Origin: Rhypophila decipiens
Taxonomy: Eukaryota > Ascomycota > Sordariomycetes > Sordariales > Naviculisporaceae
Assembly (NCBI GenBank): GCA_033297075.1
Contig: MU858130.1
Coordinates: 62,001 to 126,000, forward strand
Reading direction: 5' to 3'
DNA length: 64,000 nucleotides
Both the position numbers and the translations under genes were made by a program. Under the pieces are notes generated by a model that was not told the origin of the DNA, searched no databases, and worked only from the letters and a program-made list of their open reading frames with translations. Below, one piece after another: positions 45,195-56,000 of the stretch (within the stretch, counting starts at the first letter, position 1; each line of letters opens with the position of its first letter).

Positions 45195-45637
45195 ATGCGT
45201 CTCCTCGTGTCTTTGATTCCCTTACTAGCGGGAGTAGCCCTCGCCGTCGACTACGGTCCGTGCGATTACAACGGCAACGAGAACTGCCGCGAGATCATGG
45301 AGAACACGGCCTGCTTCCTCAACCCCAGGACACCCGAGCAGGTATTCAGCTGTATTACCGGCGGAGCATCAGGGGTAAGAATCACCTCGCATGAGACCAT
45401 GTCTCAAGCAGACTTTAACTGAGATTGTTACAGGTTTGCGCGTGTTACGGATGCTTGGGTTATCCGCCCGTCGGCGACCTGCTCAACAAGACAGGTGCTT
45501 GTGTGTAAGTGCCAGCTATACTAGTATTTCCGGCGATACGACTTTTGTCCTTTGACGATCCCACTGCTAAGACTTGAAACAATTGTCGTTGTAGGGGAGT
45601 ACCGACCGACCCTCCCAAGCCCTCTTGGGAAGAGTGA
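45195..45637 (+). CDS. Small secreted cysteine-rich protein
   Basis: Join 45195..45374, 45434..45504, 45595..45637; 97 residues. A signal peptide of about 17 residues ends near LAGVALAVD. The mature chain of about 80 residues has eight cysteines, including a compact VCACYGC cluster encoded right after intron 1, which would allow four disulfides. No known family was recognised. Intron 1 is GTAAGA..TACAG in phase 0. If intron 2 (GTAAGT..GTAG) is not used, the protein stops at TAA 45506 after 84 residues; both forms keep all eight cysteines. Small cysteine-rich secreted proteins often act as effectors or antimicrobial or wall proteins, but the role here is not shown. Adjacent to an MFS transporter on the other strand. 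Confidence 0.75.
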
Positions 45638-45844
45638 TGGAGCTACCAAAATAGAACAGGGATCAAAGATGACCGGATGAGTATCAAGCAAAAGCAGGAC
45701 AATAGAACTGAAGCGAAAAAATGGATCATACTCAGCAATAGGGATATACATAGGAAATCCAGCACCATTCTCTTTCCTGCTCTTTCACGTCTTCGATTCT
45801 TGACACTTCGTCTGGACAATCGAGCAAAAGCTCGCCTTCTCTCT

Positions 45845-47475
45845 TTAGACCTTCTTCAGAACAAGAAACCCAACTTGCACCCCACGTGCCGCTACAAACA
45901 CTAAAACACTTGCCAAAATGGTACATCCACAAAAGATCTGCAGTCCAAGATAACTTCCTCCTTGTGCCGACACAACAGCTCCAGCGATAGGCGATCCCGT
46001 CAAGGAGCCAAAACTCGCCACTGCAAACGCAGCCCCCGTACGAACGCCCATCTGACTGATTTCCGGTGACACCTGGGCAATAACCGCCGGCAATAGCGAG
46101 ATAAACCCGCCTGACGACAGACCAAACAAGACGGCATACAAAATTATGGCCGCGACGCTCTTCCCGGGGATCCAGATTCCCAATGTGACAATGCTCGACA
46201 AGGCACAGACGAGAATCATGACGTTGAACCGCCCGACCCTGTCCGCCGCGATGGCTGGAAAGATTCTTCCAATGATGCTGTAATTATCCCCAGTTAGCAA
46301 GGCATTCTGATGACCATGAAATAATGCTTTAGTAGAAAGAACTCACCTGACAGCATTGATAATGGGCAACAGATACTCCACAACATTCTCGTCCAGTCCC
46401 AAGTCCTTTGCCTGCAGTAGGATATAGCTGAGCGGCAAGAAGACGCCCCAGAAGAACAAGAAACTCGCCACTACCGTCAGGACAAACGGCAACTCCTTAA
46501 AGCCACCAATGACAGCCCCCCATGTGAACTTCTTCTTTGAAGTAGCAGCACCCTTTGTACCCTCTGGTGGCCTATTTAGCTCAGCATGATATCCACTCGG
46601 CAAGGAGCTTAGCTCTGGCAACACTGGAGCCTTTTTAACAGTAAGATAAGTAACCACCAATAGAAGCCCCAACAGTAACCCTACGGCTCTCATTGTCCAG
46701 GGGAATCCAACCCGCATAATCAACTTATTCATCATGATGGGCAGAACTACAAACCGCTGGACATGATACCCAGGGCCGTGGCTGTCATATTCTTTCTCTT
46801 CGTGCGCATGGGCGAGAACCACGCCGCGGCCGAGGAAATGCACGCGTTGAAAACGGCTGCCGATCCTACCGAAGCAAGGACTGCTTGTGCCTGGAAGAAC
46901 TGGTAATATTCTTTCGATACCGAAATCATCATCAACCCGGTTATGTACGCCAAACTACCGAGGATGAGCAGGTAGCGCGGTCCGTAAAGGTCAAAGATTC
47001 GGCCGAACTATCAACATGTCTTACGAATTAGTATTCAGGAACATTGGCACCAAGGGGCAGTTCAGTTGAAAGAAGGAGAATAACTAAGACGTACAAACAA
47101 TCCAAAGAAGACCATGCTCCAAACTTGAACGCTGGTGATCCAGCTGATTGTCGAAGGCGAGTAACTCGACAAGGGTCCCTCGGCATAGTAGGTCACGAAG
47201 ACCCCGATGCAGTTGGCTAGACCGAAGGTGCAGAATTGCCCACACCAGCCTCCGAGAATGATATACCAGGCTGAATATCCTGACTCTATTCGCTGGACCG
47301 TCTCGTTGGGGCTTTTCGGAGTTGCTCTTTGGATCTCGGGAGGTGGTTTTACAGAACCGGACTGGGTCTTTTCGGTGTCCATATACGTGTCGCTATTGGG
47401 GCTGACTGCCTCGCTGCTGTTTGATGGAAGCTCAGGATCGCGGTGAGCGTCGGACTCTAGTGACTGGTCCATCAT
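45845..47475 (-). CDS. MFS monocarboxylate-type transporter with apparent frameshift
   Basis: Exons 47095..47475, 46347..47007, 45845..46277. An MCH/MCT-like permease, about 490 residues, of the plasma or vacuolar membrane. A cytosolic N-terminus of about 60 residues precedes twelve helices. Family marks are [19 protein letters not shown] in TM1, [11 protein letters not shown] after TM2 and DRVGRFNVM between TM8 and TM9. The three exons sum to 1475 nt, not a multiple of three. In the middle of exon 2 (near 46747..46760) the first frame reads ALGIMSSG then TAG, while the second resumes with [11 protein letters not shown]. Relatives have a short SSxGG-like linker there, so about 13 nt seem to be missing. 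No phase-correct intron solves this. The gene may be inactive or the sequence faulty. Confidence 0.72.
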
Positions 47476-48539
47476 ATCGATCAAGTTGCTCGCTGACGTC
47501 CAGGCTGGATTGTAAGCAAATATACACGATGGATTCAAGTTGGCGTCTATGTTTGGAGGACGTGAATTTATTCTTTAAGGTACGGAGCAGTAAGAGACGC
47601 AAATCCTGGTCATGGAACTCTTTCTTTTATATATAATTAGGTCGACTGAACGTATCTCGGCCATGGAGAGGGTGATGCATGTTAACTCCGTTCTTCCCCG
47701 TTCTTCCCCGCGCCGCTCCGTGAAGACCGAGATTCTCCGGCCCGCTCCGGGCCCATGGGACCGCACAACGCACGACGCATCGCCCCTTCCTCCGGCTCCT
47801 GGCCGAGAATTGTCCGATATGGTCAGGCGCAATCCATGTTTCCCACCAACGGAACGCGGCCACTTTAACAGCTGAACAACTTTCTATCAATACGACGGTC
47901 CCCCTTCCCACGCATGGCATTGATATGTCACGGCTTTGACGTTTGTGACACTTCTTGCCTTGTCACTAGGTCTAAGAACCGGCACGAGGAAATGTAGTGT
48001 TCTGTACCCTGGAAGTGGCCACGGACCTCTACCTGCAAGCGTGGCTTGGCTTCCTACAAACTCCCCAACTAGACTTAACTCCGTGCTTAGCCCTTTCCTT
48101 TTGGCGACGCAAACTTATGAGCCTTTTAAAAAGCCCCGACTTTGGAAGGGGGTCTCTGGACCCCAGACCGCCAAGGATTTCCTCTTTGAGACACCGAATA
48201 TCCGTATTAAGCTTCTCTCCTTCTGTGTTCTCTCCCGGCTGTCAAAATTTAGTTTGCATATAACACTTGGCGACTCTGGCACAGCTACCCCTTAAATATA
48301 ATTCCAGCTTTCATCCAATCACAAGGTTGAGCTATTTCTTGGTGACACATCACTGCATGCGGCTGAAGGAACTTTTGTTTCGAGGTAGACCTCATACCCC
48401 ATCAGGTTCATGTCAACAATAGGGGTACGGGTATTCTTCAAAATTGCTTCACTGACGTCTTATAGGAAGTCAAACACTTTTCATTATTCTCCTCGTAGGT
48501 AGCCATACACGATATATACTTGCTTCTCAACGAGTCCAC
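47476..48539. other. Intergenic region upstream of MFS transporter
   Basis: It holds the MFS promoter side and unassigned sequence. A 10-bp direct duplication (GTTCTTCCCC twice) lies near 47692. No gene seen. Confidence 0.4.
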
Positions 48540-48930
48540 TTCAACTTTTAGGTACTCTCTTACTTTTTACAGCATCTATGCATAATCCAAAATGTTGTTA
48601 ACATATGCACTTCCGGGTCTGGCTACCCTCGGTCTACAGTCACTCCTATGGCTTCCTTAAATATAATAGATTAACTAGTTGTTATATACTTATAGCTATA
48701 GTAGTTACAATCCCCGTATTTAAGATCGTCTACTCTTACTAGTTTTACTAATATTGTATGACTAACTGCTGTAGCACTTGCTAATTATTTATGACTAAGC
48801 TACTGCTCTCCAAGAGCCCTACGGACAGAACATTGAACCTACCCTAGTAATAAGTAGCCGACGTCATCGGATCGTCCATAATACTTATAATAGGCACTTG
48901 CATGTAACAGCTAGGTAAATGTTAATACAC
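48540..48930. other. TpA-rich AT island, possible RIP-damaged relic
   Basis: The base composition shifts to strongly AT-rich with very dense TpA steps (around 48655-48740 and 48840-48920). No open frame survives. This is the look of repeat-induced point mutation acting on an old transposon, but no terminal repeats or coding traces are visible, so it is a suggestion only. Confidence 0.35.
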
Positions 48931-50141
48931 TTTAAGTTCAAGTTGTCTACCTCACCGGCGGGCGCGTCCCCGGCTAAACATCCAGTCCTACTCCCCCCCC
49001 CCAAAACCACCCATATCAACCACAATGTTCTCATAAAATGTATCCGAAAACTATCTCCCAACGAAACTAGGAATGGGCCTAACTGGTGCCAATTATATTT
49101 GCCGCGCCAGCGCAAAATAGACCCGTGATCAAGCCAATGGCTCGTCCCCTGGAAATTCTTTTATTCTTCCTCCCCTTTCTATATCGGAATTTCCTATCTG
49201 GGAAAGTAGTCTAAAAGTGGGCCTCTCTCCTCATCTCTACCACGAATCTCACACCCAGATCCGCCAGTCAGAATGACTAGCAGCGTTCCTTGGTGATCTT
49301 CAGAGTTTGGCTGCCTTGGCAGTCTCACCCTTTGCAGACGGATCAGTGTCAGACCCAGACAATACCGATATTCTCACTGATGTTATGCCAAGAAACTCCA
49401 CGGTATCTTAAGCTCACGTTAATTGTACGTCGATTTCAAGTCCTCAGCAGCTCAGAAGTCTCAGTCAATTTAGAACTCTGAGAGTGGAAGGAGTGTTCCA
49501 ACACTTCGACCCATCCAGGAACGCCTTGACTAGTGACTGTACCTTACCTTTCACCATGCGCCAATAACACTAATATTGGACCGCAGTCAAGTCCGAGCCC
49601 AATCCCGGTCTCACCCTTCCATCGGGTGCGGGTCAGATGGAAACATTGAACCTCTTCAAGACAGTTACTCGACTAAAACATCCAAGTTCCATCGAAGGAT
49701 CCGACCCCAAGTCGAGAACCGAACTGAAGATGTAAGCCTTAACCATACCCGTGGGTCTCCAGCGAGGGTGGGCTGCCTGTGATAGGTCAATCCTTTCCAT
49801 CTCTTCGGGTATCCAAGATTATAATGACGAGGCATCGCCGCCAATTTCCGCCGCTATGCCCGGCAAAGTCTAGATCATGGTTCCGGATATCAACACAGCT
49901 GCTTACAATGTAAAGGGGCCAACCTGATGCCTGATGCACCTCTGACAGAGAATCGTGAGATGCAACCCCATGGTCGGACAGTTGGGACGATGCAAGACCG
50001 AGATCAGTGCGAGAGTATGTATATCAACCATGGACTTTTCCAGGAGTCCATGATCTGGGTGGAAATACTTTCTGCAGTAGTGGTCAGTAGCAGTGTCCAG
50101 TCGTTCATTAATTTCCAGACACAAAGCTTCTAATCGTCATC
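48931..50141. other. Intergenic region upstream of GH71 gene
   Basis: Short frames only. Pyrimidine-rich stretches and the GH71 promoter are expected in the last few hundred bases. Confidence 0.4.
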
Positions 50142-52430
50142 ATGAGACTCGTTTTCCTACTCGCCACAGCTCTATTTGCCGCCTATGAGGTCCAGTCCAA
50201 GGCAGTCTTTGCCCATTTCATGGTACGAAACTCCTAGTACTCTTCAGACCATTCGATAACTGACAAAACTTACACGCAGCTCACCAATACCGCCAAGTTC
50301 AGGAAACACGACTGGAAAGACAACATCGAGCTTGCCCGGGAAGCCAAGATCGATGCTTTTGCTCTCAACATCCACAACGGCTGGCCATATCTCGAAGAGC
50401 AGCTTGACCTTGCCTTCAGTGCGGTCGATCATTTCAGCGACTTCAAGCTGTTCATTTCTTTTGACTACGCCGGCAATGGACCTTGGGAGAAGGCAAATGT
50501 CACACGATTGATCAACAAGTACAAGTCCAAGAAGGGCCACTACCGGTACAATGGCAAGCCATTTGCATCTACTTTCGAGGGACCAGACCGGGCCGACGAC
50601 TGGGTTGATATCAAGGCCGACACAGGCTGCTTCTTCATTCCGGATTGGTCATCCCGGGGTGCGTTTGGTGCCATTAATCTTGCCAACCAGGTTGTTGATG
50701 GCTTGTTCAGTATGTTGCACCAATCGTGTTCCCAATTGCTCCATACACTGACTTTCTTAGGTTGGGCTGGCTGGCCATGGGGTGACCAGAATATGGACAC
50801 TTACACAGACGCCTCGTACAACCTTGCGCTGGGACAGAGCAGTCCAAGAAAGCCATACATGATGCCTGTGTCTCCTTGGGTAAGCTTATAGACCCCTACT
50901 TGAACTCCTCATACTGATCCTGCCCTAGTTCTTTACCAACCTTCCGGGATACAACAAGAACTGGATGTGGAACGGCAACGACCTATGGTACGACCGATGG
51001 ACCCAGGTCCTCGGCCTCGACCCGCAGCCCGAATTCCTCCAGATAATCTCGTGGAACGACTTCGGCGAGTCCCATTACATCGGGCCCCTTGACGACAGAC
51101 AATACGAGGCTTTTCAGTACGGCGGAGCTCCCTACAATTACGTCAAAGACATGCCCCACGACGGATGGCGCAAGCACCTTCCTTGGCTGATTGACATGTA
51201 CAAGAAGGGAACGAGTTCTTCATCTGAGGAAAGTGTTGTGGTTGCTTACCGTCGCACTCTGCGCCATACTTGCGGCACTGGCAACACGACTCTCAACACG
51301 GCTACTCAGGTGCAGTATGAATTTTCTCCCGCCGAGTCACTGGAGGACCGTGTCCAAATTACGGCACTCCTGAGCAATCCCAAGGGGAACAGAAAGGTCC
51401 AGATTGAGCCCAAGGGTCGTAAGTGCACCACCAAACCAACCACTGCTATCCAATATCTTGACTCATAATCCATACATTAGACCCCAAGCGCACCACCGGC
51501 TTTAAAGACTGGGACTACACTCCCCAAGGCGGCATTGGTCTGCATCACGTTTCCCTACCCATTTCCGACCTCTCACTCTTTACTGCCTCCTCCGGCTTCA
51601 AAGTCACCGTGTCCCAAGCTCCCTCCCACAACGGGACCAAGCCCGGACCCGGACCTGGACCCGGTGACGGAAAAGGCAAAGGCAAATTCTCGACTGTCCG
51701 CCGACGAACCATCCATCATCCAACTCCGTCAAAGCCCATCGACTTGACCCTCCCGCCAATCTTAGAATCCTGCCCCCAAAACCGGGCAACAAACTGGAAC
51801 GCCTACGTCGCCTCCACCTCCCAACACTCCAAACGTTTCTCTCCACCCGCGCCTCTATCCTCCCAAGTGTGCACCTCAGGCTGGGGCCGCAACTCTTTCG
51901 ACCCAATCTGCGCCCTGACCTGCAAATACGGCTACTGCCCCTCAAGCGCATGCGTCTGTACATCCCTTGGCGATGCCACTCCCCCTCCAAAGGACGGCGG
52001 ACGTCCAGTTCCAGGCTATCCCTTCAACGGCGACGCAAACTACGGCGGCCTGTGCAACTTTGTCTGCAAAACCCTAGGCTCAAAATACTGCTCTAAAATG
52101 GAATCTCTCAAGATCTGTTCTACAACCGAGCAAGAGCCTTCCAACCCGCCAACCTCGCCATTCCAACCACCCTTTTGCGTTGGAGGCAAAGGAAAGGGCG
52201 ATGAGCAGGGCTTGTACAGCCAGTTATGCAGTTATACATGCAAGTACGGATTCTGTCCGATAGCGATATGCGAGTGTACTGCTACCGGCGGGTTTCCAGA
52301 TCAGCCTGCCTGGGTGGGCGGTGGTGGCCATGGAAATGTCACCGGCGCCGAGAGGACTGATCAGGGGCTGTGCAATTATGCTTGTGACAGGGGGTATTGT
52401 CCATCGAGTAGTTGTTCGACTGGGTGGTGA
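50142..52430 (+). CDS. Secreted GH71 alpha-1,3-glucanase (mutanase-like)
   Basis: Join 50142..50222, 50280..50709, 50761..50879, 50929..51418, 51481..52430; 689 residues. It hydrolyses alpha-1,3-glucan of fungal walls. A signal peptide (about 1-19) is followed by KAVFAHFM and the GH71 barrel to about 420, including the acidic motifs FDYAGNGPW, ASTFEGPD and ISWNDFGESHYIGP. A beta-sandwich-like segment follows, then a Pro-Gly/Gly-Lys linker (PGPGPGPGDGKGKGK). About four cysteine-rich repeats complete the protein, with the pattern LCxxxCxxGYCPxxxCxC. These tails occur in other fungal GH71 proteins and may bind wall glucan; this is inference. All four introns keep phase. Such enzymes serve in wall remodelling, autolysis or mycoparasitism. 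Confidence 0.92.
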
Positions 52431-52722
52431 TTGAGCATGTCGTTGAGTTAGACTTGGGAACGTTCCATCACTATCTATGGCCCCAGAAAAAAAGAGATGG
52501 AATGAAACTCGGGGTTTCTATCCATCCGGCCGTTTTGTTTACTTTGTTTACTTTGTTTAGACAAGAATATTAGACAAAGTTTGTAGAAATACCATTTTGC
52601 ACAGACAGCTTAAACCCGGATCTGAATCTTTTTTCCCGGGGAATAAAATGGGAAAGGCGACAGAAATATCAAGAGTAACTGGAAATAAAGTAAGAACAAA
52701 AAGAAAATGATGAAAAAGAAAG

Positions 52723-52812
52723 TGCGGTTTATGTGGATCGAACACATGACCTTCAGATTTTATGAGTGAAGTGGACTTCAGTCTGACGCTCTCCCAACTG
52801 AGCTAAACCCGC
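52723..52812 (-). tRNA. tRNA-Phe (GAA) with 17-nt intron, copy 2
   Basis: Base-for-base identical to the gene at 6021..6110, including the 17-nt intron (52759..52775) and the discriminator A, and on the same strand. Flanks differ apart from an A-rich plus-strand stretch that gives the T-run terminator, so this is a dispersed paralogue and not a recent block duplication. Confidence 0.95.
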
Positions 52813-53020
52813 TATGGGATGTTGATAATATTATTCGTCAATACACTCTATAAGGGCCCGGCGACCCCATTTCCAATCACACTCCCTTCTTCGTTGGATC
52901 TGGCACCCTTCTCAACCAACGCAACATGTATCTTTCTGAAGTTGAAAAACAGGGGAAGCTAATGCGAAACATATACCTAATTAACAATCTCTGTTAATGC
53001 TATGTCGACAAACTTGTGCC

Positions 53021-56000
53021 TTATTTGTCCTGTCCTTCCGACGCTGTCCGCCCATCCCCAACCCCATTCTTAGTTTCAGCACCCGTCTCTGCCCCATTAG
53101 TGCCTTCCACGACTTCATCTGAATTCGTTTCTCCATTTGCAGTAGTTTTTTCATCCGCATTCTTTTCTCCACCTGCATCATCTTCTCCATCCTTATCCTT
53201 GCTGTCGGGGTCACCCTCCTCCTTGCCTTCCTCCCCATTAGCTGCCTCACCGTCCCCGGATCCTGGTCCGATTTCATCCGCGGTTTCCTCAACAGGGGGC
53301 GGAGTCTTGACGTGATCCCACGTCTTGCCCGCCTCCAACCCTCCCCATGGCTCAGTCGCTTTAGTCAACCATTCGACGAGCTCCATAGTCTCGTCTCCTG
53401 GAACAAGAAGACCCCCCTCATTCATCTTGGGCGGGCGAACCACCATCCGGATGCTCTCGGCCCAACGCTCAGGCGTCCACTTTGGCATAAAGATCCAGTC
53501 GTGGGTAGGACTACAGACCGGGTGCCGGATCTCGGGGTTGCCAGACTTGAGTTCTTCATAGCAGGTCTCGCAAAGGTCCACGTCATAGCAGTACTTGCAC
53601 CCGTAAAAGTTAGTATCAAAGTCCCAGCTCTTGCGGGTGCCCACACAGGAGTTGCAGTGACGTGAGCCACCATCGTAACCCAGCATATCCTTGGACTTGA
53701 GAAGCATAAGAGTTTTGTGAATTTCAGTCCACGCCTCGCCGGTCCCAGCATCGTAGCTGTCTTCCAGGACCCCATCCGGGACTTGTGTACCTTCTGAGGG
53801 GGGATTTTCGTTCGCTTCAGTTCCATCCTGTGCCGGCGGTAAAACCCCCTCCGTCTTGCGGGCAATAGGAAGATTCTTGGAGGCTTCAGCTATCAATTTG
53901 TCCAGTATCTGCTCTGATTCCTGACCCGCGTTCTTCTCTGCATCGAAGAGCTGGAGCAACCTTCCGGCCGGGCTGTCATCTGGAATCTCAGACAGGCACC
54001 CAACCGGGTCAAGCAGCCTTGCGAAAACACTCCTCAAACGGTCTGGTACTTTGTCCCTGATGTGGCCGACATACGGTGGGCTCGTTAGGAAAGTGGCGGT
54101 TGTAGCATTTTCAAAGTCTCCAGAGGACAGCAAGATGGTTCTCAGCTTCGACAAGGCAAACGAGTCATTGCTCTGCTCGTCGTCGGACAGAGAGTTGATA
54201 ACCTGAACCATGTCGGGTTTGAAAACCCCCCTCGCCCCGCCGCCGTTGCCGCGAAGTGCAAGAAAAGCGGCCCTGTAGCACCTTGCATTATTCAGCTCCC
54301 CGTTGGGCACGGCCGCTTCATACTCAGCCGCCGTTTGTTCCATCTTTTGCATATACTGGAGCACCGAACTACGCATATTTGTCAACTCTTCGGGGCCCAG
54401 CTTTGGACTTGTTTGCACCATCTTCCATGCCTTCTTCGCTTCGTCAAAGTAATACCTTCCGAAATACGCTGTAACCTTGTCGTAAAATGCGTAGCTGGCG
54501 GTCTTGCCGGCTTCGTGGTGCTCCTGAGCGATATCTAGAGACTCCCTCCAGAACTGGAGAGCTAGGTTGATCTCCTCAGGACCGTCGTTGAAGAAATGAA
54601 CCAGGCCCTTATGGAACACTAGATTCGGGTAGGTTGTCGCGTTATCCGTCGAGTTCTTGGCTCGCAATATGGCTTCCCCGAAATCGGCCAACACGTTGTC
54701 GAGAAGTCCGGCATCCTTTGCGAGACTGATGAACATCCAAAATCTTTTATAGAATATTTCCCACTGTTGCTCTTCCACAACGGCTTCGATCAAGCCCACG
54801 AATGGATACGGCTTGCGTTCACCATCGCCCTCTGGGCTCATGTTCCCAGCTGCGATACTTTGGAGCAAAGCCTGAGCTTCCGCCGTCCGCTTGGTCTTGC
54901 TCAGGTAAGAAAAGAGGTTCTTTTGGGCGCCCGAGTCATCCGGTGCCAGGTCCAGCGCCAGTCTACGGTGCTTCAGCGCCCTGTCCGGTTGCTCAAACAT
55001 GAGCTCGCACCATAGAGCAACGTTTTCCAGATGCAGCAGTTTGTCTTCCTTTGCAATTTCAGACCCTTTGGGACCAAGATAGATCTCCAAGGCCTTTTCT
55101 TTAATGGCAATGGCCTCTTGTTGTTCTTCCTTCTTGCTGGCCATGTTCAGCAAGGCGTCTGATAGACCAACCATGGTGTGCCAAGTTGCCGGGTCTGGTG
55201 CAGAAAGCTCGGTCGACTTTTGGAAATTGGAAATGGCCTCCTCGAAGCGGGAGTAATTATGATATGTTCTCGCCAACTGTTCGTACCATAGTGCAGGAAG
55301 TGCGTCCTCGGACTTTCCAAGCTTCTGCCTGCACCAAGATTCAGCTTCGGCGATCTGGCGCTGGTCGGGTAAATCTTCGTCTTCGGCCTCTGGTTTATTC
55401 CAAACCTGATGTAATGTTAGCTGATCGTCCATTTTCGGACGACATACAACTTGATCGTACCTTTTCAACAAACTGGTTTATCCAAAGAAAAGCCTCGTCG
55501 TGGTATTCCTTGTCCTCGAGCCACAGTCCTGCTATCATGACCCCTAAATCCTTGACTAGGGCCGTTGTCTTATCATCAGAGTCTACGTGCTTCCTCAGCC
55601 ACTCCTCGTCTTTCGTCCCCAGATCCCTTGTTGCTGTCTTGTCCTCAAGCCATCTCCAGAACTCGGTCATGGATTCGTGGGACAAGAGGCGGCGACCACG
55701 ATACCCCGCAAACGTTTTGGTCCAGTGCGTTTCAATCACCCTGGGATCTGCGAACAACTTGTACACAAACTTTCCAATTTTGCTCTTGAGTTCGTCGTCA
55801 ATGGCGTCTAAACCGGTGGCCTCATACAATACCTTGAGGTTCCGGGCTAGGTTGCTCACCAGGCATGGTCCAATATCTTCAGTATCAGGTGTCGGCGCGC
55901 TGTTGAAGAAATCAAGTGTTGCCAAGACAATTGCCAAGTGAGCATCAACTGCGTTGACAGAAATAATTCCTTTCGAATTATTTGACTGGATATTGGGACT

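Noticed and set aside
46740..46850. Intron explaining the frame change in the MFS transporter
   Set aside because: Every GT..AG pair tried gave the wrong phase, a length under 30 nt, or loss of a conserved helix.
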